A stretch of 64,000 nucleotides of DNA from assembly GCA_029204225.1 (NCBI GenBank), contig CM055098.1, positions 24,553,367-24,617,366 of the forward strand, in the 5' to 3' direction. A program made the position numbers and the translations under genes. Shown here piece after piece: positions 52,900-62,395 of the stretch. Each line of letters starts with the position of its first letter. Positions within the stretch are counted from its first letter, which is position 1. Origin of the DNA: Diphasiastrum complanatum. Taxonomy: Eukaryota > Streptophyta > Lycopodiopsida > Lycopodiales > Lycopodiaceae. Under the pieces are notes generated by a model. That model saw nothing but the letters and a program-made list of their open reading frames with translations, was not told the DNA's origin and did no database searches.

Positions 52900-53960
52900 G
52901 TTACATCGGAAAGTGACTTTCTTTACCAAGAGTACTGCAGTCACCTTGATGATGAATAACCTAGAACCTCCTGAGTGCTTAATAAAGTGGATAATCTCCC
53001 TTTAGGAATTTGACTACACCCTCCAAAGCAAGCCGCCTAAACTGCAAGGGCTAAATGATTGTATTTGCAAGCTGAGAGGGGATATTGAAACAGACGATGA
53101 GTAGAAGATTGACCACCTAAGAGAACTTTTGAAGGTAGACATTGACACAATCCTTGAGTGGTATACAACTTTAGCACATCTACCTATCCATGCTAGAGAC
53201 ACCTTGCGGTATGACAGCTCCAGAAAGGCACAAATTACGTCTACAAGCCCTAAAATTTGCCTTGATAGAAGATACTTTATATAGATGAGGTGTGGAAGGG
53301 TTATACCGATGATGCGTGACTCCTAAAGAAGCCAAATTTATACTAGAGGAATGTCACGATTCTGCATGTTGAAGCCACTTTGTTGGCCAATTCACATGAT
53401 AGAAAATTATGAGGGTCGGTTACCGATGGCCTACATTATTCCAAGATGCCCATTTACATGCCCGGAACCATGACACCTATCAACGAGTTGACAAGACGAA
53501 TAACAGGGTGCGATCGTTAGTTCCAATATAGGCCTGTCTCCCCTTTAAAAAATGGGGCATCGACTTCGTTGGACCAATTCACCCAGCTTCATCTAGTAGA
53601 ATACATTATATCATTGTGGCCACTAATTACTTCACAAAGTGGACCGAGGCACGAGCTGTGGCCAAGGACAATGCAAAGGAAACTGTCTGGTTCTTGCTAG
53701 AACATAGGTTAGTTCGGTACACCCAGAGAACTCATCTCTGACAGGGGTACCCATTTCATAATCAAAACTATCAAAGCCTTGATCAATCAGTTGAGGATCA
53801 AGCACCAGAAGAGCACATCCTACCACCTACAAGCCAACGGTCAGGCTAAGAGCACCAACAAACAACTAGTAGGTATCTTAAGAGAAACCGTATCAGACCG
53901 ACAAAGGAATTGGGACAAAAAACTGTACTCTGCATTGTGGTGCTTACAGATCCCCTGCTC
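52900..53960 (+). pseudogene. Ty3/gypsy RNase H end and integrase remnant
   Basis: Plus-strand frames read VTFFTKSTAVTLMMNNLEPP and EFDYTLQSKPPKLQGLNDCI, the end of RNase H. Next is the integrase zinc region with mutated Cys/His (EECHDSA..., RWPTLFQDAHLHARNHDTYQR). The core follows: KWGIDFVGPIHPAS with the first Asp, IIVATNYFTKWTEARAV, LISDRGTHF with the second Asp, and STSYHLQANGQAKSTNK, in which the catalytic Glu is Lys (AAG at 53848-53850). Stops and frame changes occur at about 53010, 53103, 53284 and 53720. It then diverges near 53960. The style resembles Tat/Athila-type gypsy elements. Confidence 0.88.
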
Positions 53961-54634
53961 CAGAGGATCTGTTGGTTTTTTTTATTCTTTTGCTTACTTC
54001 TTCTTATGCCTGTCAGCAAAGGCAGTGGGCTCTTGCTTTAGTTATTCGTTCTTGTTCAAAGCTCAAAATTAGGCAGAAGGGAATAGATTATCGTTGTAGT
54101 AATTTTTGTCTAGCTTATCAGAGGACAACTCAGGGTCGTTCTCTCTTGAAAACACTCACATTCAAACAGAGATGCAAGCCATGAACATTCATTTACAGAT
54201 CAGCATGCAGTCCAAATGAACACTCAATAGATTCTATAGCTACCTACTCTAAAAATGAACTGAATCAGATCCTACACCTTACTAAAAACTGAGCTACACT
54301 TGCATTAATCCACAAAGCTAAAACAAGAACTAATCTACAACATTTTAGAGGTCCAAGAATCAAGAAACCAACCAGTCTTTTGATTCTTGGACATCCCAAG
54401 AACATCAAGAGCTGGAATGTAAGAGAATATGCAAGATCTACACCACAAATCCAGCCTATTTAGTTTACTTGAATGGTGATTTCTACATTAATCCACAAAC
54501 AAAAAAAGAAGATTACTCCACTCTAGGAAAGCAGCAAATCTAATCCACTCTCAGTCCACAACCACACACAATGAATGTAAGGGCATGATCATAGGGGCAT
54601 CACTCAAGAAAACCATCATGATCAAGGAGGTCAA
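53961..54634. other. No recognisable gene
   Basis: No frame continues the integrase, and no motif was found. Confidence 0.5.
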
Positions 54635-54698
54635 TGGATGCATCTAACTCGTGGAGGCTCTTCTCATTTCAGCATGGAGTTGATACAATACACAAAAA
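54635..54698 (+). repeat. 64-bp direct repeat, copy 2
   Basis: Counterpart of 49877-49940 (TGGATGCATCTAACTC followed by GGAGGCTCTTCTCATTT). Confidence 0.8.
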
Positions 54699-54910
54699 AC
54701 TCCACTTCACAAAGAGGGAGTCTCTTAAATAAGCAAGAGAGCTCCTTAGGTGGCATCCTTGTGGATCTTGTCTCTAGCATAGCATTTTCTTCTGGGAGTA
54801 TCTTACACGATAATTTGTACAAAACCAAATGAACGAACTTAGTACATGTACAGTCAAAACTTGCTTGCGAGACAAAATGCATTACAAGATAGAAAATATT
54901 TTAATTATCT

Positions 54911-55088
54911 TTACCCAAATAAAGATGTAACACTTCTGTTACTCCATTTGTATTTTGCTTGGAGGTTTGATAAAAGCAATGTTGTAGCCAAACGAGAAGT
55001 CTTCGCTCTAGGGTATAGAGGTGTGTTCATTTCTTCTTTTAACATTTTTTCATCGGCACTCACAAAAGCTTCTTCAACGTGTGATCCT
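54911..55088 (-). pseudogene. CACTA (En/Spm-like) transposase exon, downstream part
   Basis: The minus strand continues the frame from 60940 after the copia insertion: HVEEAFVSADEKMLKEEM, then TPLYPRAKTSRLATTLLLSN and LQAKYKWSNRSVTSLF. This is the conserved N-terminal region of plant CACTA transposases (usual pattern PLYPG...LLNLK...GWSD.SF). It ends at SLFG, with GGTAAAG next, which is either a splice donor or a simple stop. The catalytic domain was not found further left. Confidence 0.7.
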
Positions 55089-55738
55089 TGTGAAAGATTC
55101 AACTAGTTTCATCACATTTTGCAATATTTCCATATTTGGCATATTGAGGCCAAAACTTGTTTTAGACTTAGAGGTTGACTTTTCAAAGTTCATTAGTCTA
55201 AATTTCATTTGAATAAACACTTTTTGAAAGTGTGGGAAAGATAGAATGCGAGTTTGAGTAGATTCAATTTGAATAAGTTGGGTACATTGAATCTAGACCC
55301 AAAATTGGTAGGGTTAGCATTTTGGTGGGAAAGCCAAGTGGCCAAATAGGGTTTGGACCTGCTATAAAAGGATGTAACTCGTGGAGAGAGTCATCTTCTC
55401 TCTTCTCTATCTCATTTCATGCTTATACATGGTTCTCTTGGGTTCTACTATCCATTGGTGCACTATCTTGGTGATTGCTTGCAATTCTATGTGTAGAATG
55501 ATCTATATTTGCTATTTTTGGATCCACACGTGTGAAATACAGTATCTTGCTGGTTTTGTACAGACAGCAACAGTACATAGTCATTTCATTCAAGTTTGAT
55601 CAAGTTCTATTAGTGTTTGCATCTCAAATTGTGTGTAGATGCTGATTTTTCTACATTGGTGAAATTGGTAGTGTATTTCTCTTTCTAACCAAAGATCATT
55701 CAAGTAGATTGGATCTTAAGGATCTGAAATCTTTCACA
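55089..55738 (+). repeat. 5' LTR of element B
   Basis: 650 bp with 11-bp terminal inverted repeats, allowing one change. TATAAAAGG near 55363 is the likely core promoter, followed by a CT-rich CTTCTCTCTTCTC start region. Confidence 0.97.
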
Positions 55739-55750
55739 TGGTATCAAAGC
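55739..55750 (+). other. Primer-binding site of element B
   Basis: TGGTATCAAAGC, one substitution from TGGTATCAGAGC, immediately after the LTR. Confidence 0.85.
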
Positions 55751-56298
55751 TTCTGTTTCAGGTTATGAAGGAGGAAATCAGATCTATCAATTATTTGGAG
55801 AAGATATCAAGTCTAGAGCATGCTAGAGAGGATTCTACACCAAAATGAGATTTTTTGCTTTTGTAGATTGGATCTTTTTTCGTTTTTTGAATTCACATGC
55901 TAGATTTGGCCGATTTCTGGATCATTGGTTCAGCCTAAGTGGTGGCTTATAGATTGCATATCAAATTTTCAGCATTTGCATGTAGATTTGGAGTAGTCAA
56001 TTTTTTGTGATTTTGTCAAAACCCTAATTTTGATTAGATCTCTAGATAGTGAGGCTGCTGGACTTCATTTGAGTGTGTTTCAATCTTAGAAAGTGGCAAA
56101 AGTCATTAGATTGAGGATAGATCATAGGTTGATCAAGATTCCATGATTCTATGTGTTGATTTGCTTGGATAAGTGCTAGAAGAGAATTTGTGAGATAGTT
56201 TCAAATCTTGGTGATTTCTTTTGAAAGCATTTGTTGTTGTTCAAAGGAGTGCTTTGTGCATTGAAACAGGTTGAAAGAGAAGATCAGGTCATTGCTAC

Positions 56299-57125
56299 AT
56301 GGCAACCTCAATTGGAGTCATGTTGGAAGCCAATGATAGGCTTACCTCAAGTAACTATTCATTATGGAAAGTGAGGATGGAGTCACTTCTTGAGATGAAT
56401 GATGTTTTGGATATTGTTGTAGGTTTGGAGGAGAGACCAGCAACACAACAAGACCAATTGAGGTATGACAAGAGGGCCAAGAAGGCTCTACACGTGATAA
56501 AGATGAATGTTACCAATGAACTTCTCAAGGAAGTTGGTAAGTGCACATCATCTTTGGAAGCTTGGAATTCATTGAAGAAGCTTTATGAATCCAAGTCTAC
56601 TTCTAGAGTGTTGACTCTAAGAAGGCAAATCTTTTCTTGTTTGCAAAAGAATGAGAAAGTCCAAGTACTTTTGTATTGAGAATGAAAGCATTGAATGATG
56701 AGTTAGCTTGCATAGATGAAAGCATTAAGGAAGGAGAACTTATTCAAGTGATTCTTAATGGCTTGTTGGATGCTCATGCTAACATTGTTCAAAGTATTGC
56801 TATTCAAAAGACTTTGCCAAGTTTTATGGATCTTCAAGAGATCTTGATCAATGAGGAATATAGGCTTCAAGCAAGAGGTGGATCTACATCGACACTTCAA
56901 GAGGATGCTATGTTCACAAAGGGCAAATTCAAGGGCAAAACCAAAAGCAAGTGGTCTAAAGGGCAAGATCAAGTGGATGCTTCTTCAAGTGGCAAAAAGA
57001 AGGATAAATCAAAGCTCAAGTGGAGTGCTACAAGAAGAAGAGAGATCAAGGAGACAAGCAAGGTAATCTTACTCTTGATGAGGATGGTTTGGATGTGCAA
57101 GATGCAAATGATGATGCTTTTGTGA
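56299..57125 (+). pseudogene. Element B gag (one frameshift)
   Basis: The frame 56299-56679 opens MATSIGVMLEANDRLTSSNY followed by SLWKVRMESLL, a UBN2-type copia gag. A 1-bp shift near 56660 moves it to the frame of 56676-57125, which continues with FVLRMKALNDELACIDESIK and GELIQVILNGLLDAHANIVQ. The tail is Lys/Ser-rich. Where a CCHC knuckle is expected (about 57020-57060), only a Cys-Tyr-Lys-Lys-Lys trace remains, in the pol frame, so the knuckle is lost. Confidence 0.92.
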
Positions 57126-58747
57126 TGTCTTCATGTATGCCTGCTAATGATGGAGATCTAGATCCTTGGTGGATTGATAGTGGAGCAAGTTCACACATGA
57201 CCTTTCACAAAGAGTACTTCGCTTCTTTGTTGGCATATGGAGATGACAAGAGGGTGATCTACACGGCCAATGATGGTGAGTGTGCAATCAAAGGGATTGG
57301 CACAATTCCTATTTCTCTCTCTACAAATAGGAATGTTCATTTGGAGGATGTCTTGTATATTCCATCTATTACCAAGAATTTGCTTAGTGTGAGTCAAATG
57401 CTAAGTAAGGGCCTCAAGGTGGAGTTTGATGGAGATGCTTGTTTGATCAAAAGGAAGGATGTCTTGATTGGAAAAGGTAAAAGGCAAGGGATGTTGCTCA
57501 ATCTTGATGCTTGTGTTATTGCTAACCAAGTTGGATGTGTTGCAAGGGAGCAAATTTCTATTCAAGAGGTTTGGCACAAAAGGATGGGACACCTCAACTT
57601 CAAGTCATTGGAGGTAATGGCAAGGAAGAAGGTTGTGATTGGTCTTCCAAGTTCCTTAAGTAATGACAAGCATGTTTGTGAGTCTTGTGCTTTGTCTAAG
57701 TCACATAGACCACCTTATACTAGATCTATTTCTAGATCTACAAAGCCTTTTCAACTTGTACATTCGGATATTCATGGATTTACTACAATTAGCAATAGTG
57801 GAGCTAAGATGTATGTAACATTCATTGATGATTTTAGTAGATTTTGTTGGATCTATCTACTAAAGAGCAAGGATGAAGTGTATGATGTCTTTGTCAAGTT
57901 CAAGAATGCAAGGGAGAACCAATTCTCCACAAAGATCAAGTGCTTGAGAGGTGACAATGGTGGTGAGTACATATCTAACAAGTTCAAGGCCTTTTGTGAT
58001 GAGCATGGGATCAAGAGGGAGTATACAACATCAAGGACCCCACAACAAAATGGAGTGGCTGAAAGGAAGAATAGAACTTTATGTGAAAGTGCTAAAGCTA
58101 TGAGGTTAAGTGCTAATGTTGACAAACCGTTTTGGGATCAAGCTTTGTTGTGTGCCAATTTCTTGTGCAATAGGTGGCCGAGTGCTATTTTGGATGGAAG
58201 GACACCTCTTGAGATGCTATTCAAGAGGAGGCCGAGTGTCAACTTTCTAAGAACCTTTGGATGCACATGCTATGTCAACATTACTCTTGATGATAGGACC
58301 AAGGAAGATCCATCTTCAAGAAGAGGTATTTTTGTTGGATATAGTGAGGTGAGTAAAGCCTACAAGGTTTACATTCCTTCTACTAACAAAGTGATTGTTG
58401 GTAGAGATGTCATTTTTGATGAGGGAAACATTCCAAAGGTGTCTTCAAGCATGATTGATGGTAAAGTAGATGGTTCTAACATTCTTGATGTTGATGAGAA
58501 GGATCCTACTTTGGATGGTGGTGATGATGGACCTTCACCAAGTCAAAAGCCAAGGAGAACATCAAGAGAAAGACAAGTACCTTCAAGGCTCACATATGAT
58601 CAAAAGAGTAAGCAAGTAGTTTCTGGAAATTATGTTGCTTTCCTAAACTCTTTGGATGAGCCTACAAGTGTAGATCAAGCAAGGAAAGAAGAGGAGTGGA
58701 TCCAAGCAATGGATCTTGAGTATCGATCTCTTATGAAGTGTGGAACA
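57020..58747 (+). pseudogene. Element B protease and integrase (open), RT missing
   Basis: The long frame (57020-59062) starts in the gag tail. It encodes protease with WWIDSGASSHMT (57168-57203), pre-integrase VWHKRMGHLNFKSLEVM, integrase zinc end CESCALSKSHRPPYTR, and core motifs QLVHSDIHGF (Asp), CLRGDNGGEYIS (Asp) and QQNGVAERKNRTL (Glu). Then come the C-terminal LRTFGCTCYVN region, the acidic linker with SRERQVPSRLTYD, and the RT lead-in EEWIQAMDLEYRSLMKCGT. All three integrase catalytic residues and the protease triad are present. From codon 577 on, the frame enters the unrelated insert. Confidence 0.93.
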
Positions 58748-59704
58748 TCTTTTGGAAGATCTTCTTGTGTACATGGAGCTATGCAAGTGGATGGATGTTA
58801 TCTTGCTGTAAAATCAAGTAATGGATCTGGAAAACAAAGTTTGTTCAATGACTTTGATGATGAAGTTGAAGATCAAGAGGTTGATCTCAAAGCGCTTCAA
58901 CTAGTCAAAAGAGAAGTTGGCAATTTGGAGCTAGTCAAAAGCATCAAAGGAGAGGTAATTGGCAAGGGTGTTATGGATCTGTTTTTGCAGCATATTGAAG
59001 ACTCAAGTAAGGTCAAAGGAGCAGCAAGGAAGTGTTGTTCAAGTTTACTTTACTTGTGCTGATTTTGCTGATGGAAATGAAGCTATTGGAGGTTCATTAT
59101 GTCACTCATCCATGGCGAAGTTCTCAAGTGTTGAGCTACTTGGTGCCAATACTTGGAGATTGTCAATTTTTGGTGAATTCATGGTCATTTTCTTGTGTCA
59201 AGTAGATCTTGAAGATGGACTAGTGCAAACTACTTGGTTTATGGAGTCATGTGGTGCTGGATTTGCATCATTAATGTACTCACCTACTCATGGATTTCCA
59301 AGGTTTGATGGTTTCTTGTGGCAAGATGAAGATGGAGGCTCATTCATGGAGTATCATGGTGGATACAAGGCAACAAAGGACAAAGGAGGAGGAGACATGC
59401 AAGCAAAAGTTGATCACTCACATTTATTGTTTGTTTGCTATTTTTTTTCAGAGAGTTCAAAGTTGGAAGCATGGTGGAATAATTTCATTTACATTCTATT
59501 TGATTTTTCATGTTCTAGTCAAATTTTTACATGTAAAATTGATGTAAGAAATAGTGAAGCATCCCAAGTGGACACTATTCTCTATATCCATTATGGTTGT
59601 TTCTATTTTGAGCATTACATGATCATGGAAAGGAGGTCTATTCTTAGGAAGAAGATCATTCTTATGATGGATCAAAGTTCTATTGGCAAAAACTATGCTA
59701 GGAG
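58748..59704 (+). other. RT-replacing insert of element B
   Basis: This 957-bp segment sits between the RT lead-in and the HWK..KRVLRYI start of RNase H. No RT motif is present. The pol frame continues to 59062, and an overlapping frame (58959-59717) covers the rest, with text such as GGSFMEYHGGYKATKDK. Both reading frames have counterparts in the copy at 8257-7384. A gap of about 120 bp relative to that copy explains the frame switch near 59059. The function is unknown. It may be a captured gene fragment or a novel retrotransposon module. Confidence 0.85.
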
Positions 59705-60284
59705 CATTGGAAGCTAGGAAAGCGAGTTTTGAGGTACATCATTGGAACTCAAGATTTTGGCATATTGTATGAGGGATCATCACCTAATCTTTTTGGATTT
59801 TCAGATTCGGACTATGCTGGAGATGTAATGGATAGGAAATCCATTAGTTCTTATTGTATTTTCATAGGTGATGGAGCTATATCATGTATGTCAAAGAAAC
59901 AAGCCACTATCTCATTGTCATCTAGTGAGGCCGAGTACAAAGCTCTTACACATTGCACAAAGGAGATGGTATGGATCAAAAGGATGATCAAGAATCTTCA
60001 CTTGCTGGATTTTTCAGAGAGCCCAATCATCTTTTGTGACAATCAATCAGCCTAAAGAATGGCATCCAATCCTATCTTTCATACTAGGAGCAAGCATATT
60101 GAGATACAATATCATTTTGTGAGGGAGCGAGTCATTGCAAAGGAGGTGGAGCTTCAACATGTGTCTTCAAGGGAATGTGTAGCTGATATCTTCACCAAAG
60201 CATTGGGAAAAGACTTGTTCATGAAGCATAGGACTTCACTTGGAGTATTATCAAAGTCTATGCTAAAACTAGTTGAAGAGGGAG
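59705..60284 (+). pseudogene. Element B RNase H and 3' end
   Basis: The frame resumes with HWK.GKRVLRYIIGTQDFG, then GFSDSDYAGD (catalytic Asp), KKQATISLSSSEAEYKAL (Glu) and IIFCDNQSA. A single TAA at 60053-60055 interrupts the codon before RMASNPIFH. It continues with SKHIEIQYHFVRERVIAKEV to ADIFTKALGKDL. It ends next to the purine tract GAAGAGGGAG and the 3' LTR. Confidence 0.93.
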
Positions 60285-60934
60285 TGTGAAAGATTCAACT
60301 AGTTTCATCACATTTTGCAATATTTCCATATTGGGCATACTGAGGCCAAAACTTGTTTTAGACTTAGAGGTTGACTTTTCAAAGTTCATTAGTCTAAATT
60401 TCATTTGAATAAACACTTTTTGGAAGTGTGGGAAAGATAGAATGCGAGTTTGAGTAGATTCAATTTGAATAAGTTGGGTACATTGAATCTAGACCCAAAA
60501 TTGGTAGGGTTAGCATTTTGGTGGGAAAGCCAATTGGCCAAATAGGGTTTGGACCTGCTATAAAAGGATGTAACTCGTGGAGAGAGTCATCTTCTCTCTT
60601 CTCTATCTCATTTCATGCTTATACATGGTTCTCTTGGGTTGTACTATCCATCGGTGCACTATCTTGGTGATTGCTTGCAATTCTATGTGTAGAATGATCT
60701 ATATTTGCTATTTTTGGATCCACACGTGTGAAATACAGTAGCTTGCTGGTTTTGTACGGATAGCAACAGTACATAATCATTTCATTCAAGATTGATCAAG
60801 TTCTATTAGTGTTTGCATCTCAAATTGTGTGTAGATGCTGATTTTTCTACATTGGTGAAATTGGTAGTGTATTTCTCTTTCTAACCAAAGATCATTCAAG
60901 TAGATTGGATCTTAAGGATTTGAAATCTTTCACA
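60285..60934 (+). repeat. 3' LTR of element B
   Basis: 650 bp, collinear with 55089-55738. It begins TGTGAAAGATT and ends AATCTTTCACA, a perfect 11-bp inverted pair. Confidence 0.97.
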
Positions 60935-60939
60935 ATCCT

Positions 60940-61295
60940 TCCACATCATGATGCTCATATATATCATTTATTGAATTATCCATGATTTCATTTTTATCAT
61001 TCATAGATGCATCGTTGTTTGCACTTGAACTTGATTCAGAAGAGCTACGATGACGTTGAGGCCAATCTGCATAATCACGATCTTGCCTTTCATCAATTTT
61101 CATCACGTCTTAATCCTTTACGTTGCCAACGAGACAATTGATTTATATATGGACCTTGAGTGCTTGAACTTGACAATGAAGATTCTCTGAACAATTTATT
61201 AAATTGTGCCATTTTTCGTCGGTTCTTGCTTTTGTGATAACTTACGATCCTCTGTTCCTTTTTCCTATCTCGTGGAGGTGTCAATTCTTTGACTA
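60940..61295 (-). pseudogene. CACTA transposase exon, upstream part
   Basis: On the minus strand, after a TTTTTAG acceptor-like site, the frame reads VKELTPPRDRKKEQRIVSYH, then RRKMAQFNKLFRESSLSSSS. After a frame change near 61093 it continues RDYADWPQRHRSSSESSSS and NEIMDNSINDIYEHHDVEG. Removing the copia element and one ATCCT copy joins this exactly in frame to 55088-54911. Arg/Ser-rich text precedes the conserved block, as is usual before CACTA transposase cores. Confidence 0.65.
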
Positions 61296-61462
61296 AAAAT
61301 TAGAAATAAAGAAAATAAGAATGTACTCAATACTTCTCAACTTAAAGATTTTGCAAAAGAAAAAAATTATATATAAATGAAGAACTAAAGTAGCAAGCTT
61401 TGATTAACTTATGAAACTATAATTGAGAGTCCTAACTGTGAAGAATAGGATAGCTCTAAAAC

Positions 61463-61800
61463 ATGAGCTTTAGGGGCCCAAAAAGACAAAGCCCCATGTC
61501 TTGGAATTCAAAAGAATGGCATGATGCTATGATCCTAGAATACAATGCATTGATTAAAAATCATACATGGATCTTGGTAAATCTTCCATTTAACAAGAAG
61601 GCAAGCATAAGGCATCACACGTATGATAAAAGCATGATGTTTAGGTTCATAAAGATCACCTATGTCAATAATACTAGTTGGAAAAAGTCATTGGGAGAGA
61701 GATCACATTGGAGCATATTGGAACATCTTCATGTATTGCCAATCTTCTCACCAAACCATTGATCAAAAATGCTTTCTTTGAATCACATTAAGAGGTATCA
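61463..61800 (+). pseudogene. Copia fragment: RT lead-in fused to RNase H tail
   Basis: MSWNSKEWHDAMILEYNALI and NHTWILVNLPFNKKA form the start of a copia RT. Within 130 bp the text becomes, in another frame, EHIGTSSCIANLLTKPL, the RNase H end closely similar to that of element D. A deletion removed almost all RT and RNase H. Confidence 0.85.
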
Positions 61801-62142
61801 TTGTGATCCATTGATTTCTCTTGGAACTCAACCTATTGTATTATCAAGCCATTGACCTCAATGTGAATCTAAGTCTTTTGATGAAATTTTGTGTGTTTTT
61901 AGTTTTGAGTTCATTTGGTGAATGTATTGTGTGCTCTTGCCTTGAGATTTGCAATCTAGCATTCTTGATCTAATCAAGCATTTGTTTGGTGCAATCACAC
62001 ATCCTTTAGAGAGATTAATGACATGCTTTGTGGATCCTCCGCACGTAGTACATTCCAAATTTTTTGAGTTCAACATCTTATGGAATTGACTCTTATCACA
62101 TGAGATAAATGCATCACTTGAGGTATCAATTTTGGACCTTAT

Positions 62143-62212
62143 CACTCAAAATTGAAGGTCAGGAACATCTTGTATGAAAATTACACAAGGCTCTATATGG
62201 ACTAAAACAGCC
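62143..62212 (+). pseudogene. Small copia RT fragment
   Basis: KIEGQEHLV, a stop, then KLHKALYGLKQP, a conserved RT segment. It is isolated and out of place downstream of an RNase H tail. Confidence 0.75.
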
Positions 62213-62289
62213 CCCTAAAACAGTCTCATGAATGGAAGATAAAATGAGACGGGTCTAAACCATTTCTATTCATTCATCCATTCACGTTC

Positions 62290-62395
62290 CTAAACTCTAA
62301 ACTCTAAACACTAAACTCTAAATCCTACAATCTACATCCTAAACCCTAAACCCTACATCGTATACCCTGTATCCGAAACTCTAAACCCCAAATTC
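62290..62395 (+). repeat. Degenerate telomere-like CCCTAAA tract
   Basis: Many (C)CTAAAC variants occur in a row (CCTAAACTCTAAACTC, CCTAAACCCTAAACCC), on the same strand as the CCCTAAA plant telomere complement. A second, shorter patch lies at 62840-62880. Confidence 0.7.

Larger units (their letters stand above)
55084..60939 (+). mobile_element. Complete-length copia element B with target duplication
   Basis: The element proper spans 55089-60934 (5846 bp) and is bounded by ATCCT at 55084-55088 and 60935-60939. LTRs 55089-55738 and 60285-60934 are both 650 bp, begin TGTGAAAGATT and end with AATCTTTCACA or GATCTGAAATCTTTCACA. About a dozen differences are visible by eye, so identity is near 98 percent. 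Internally it has primer site, gag, protease, integrase, an RT-replacing insert, RNase H and a purine tract. It cannot encode its own RT. Confidence 0.95.
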
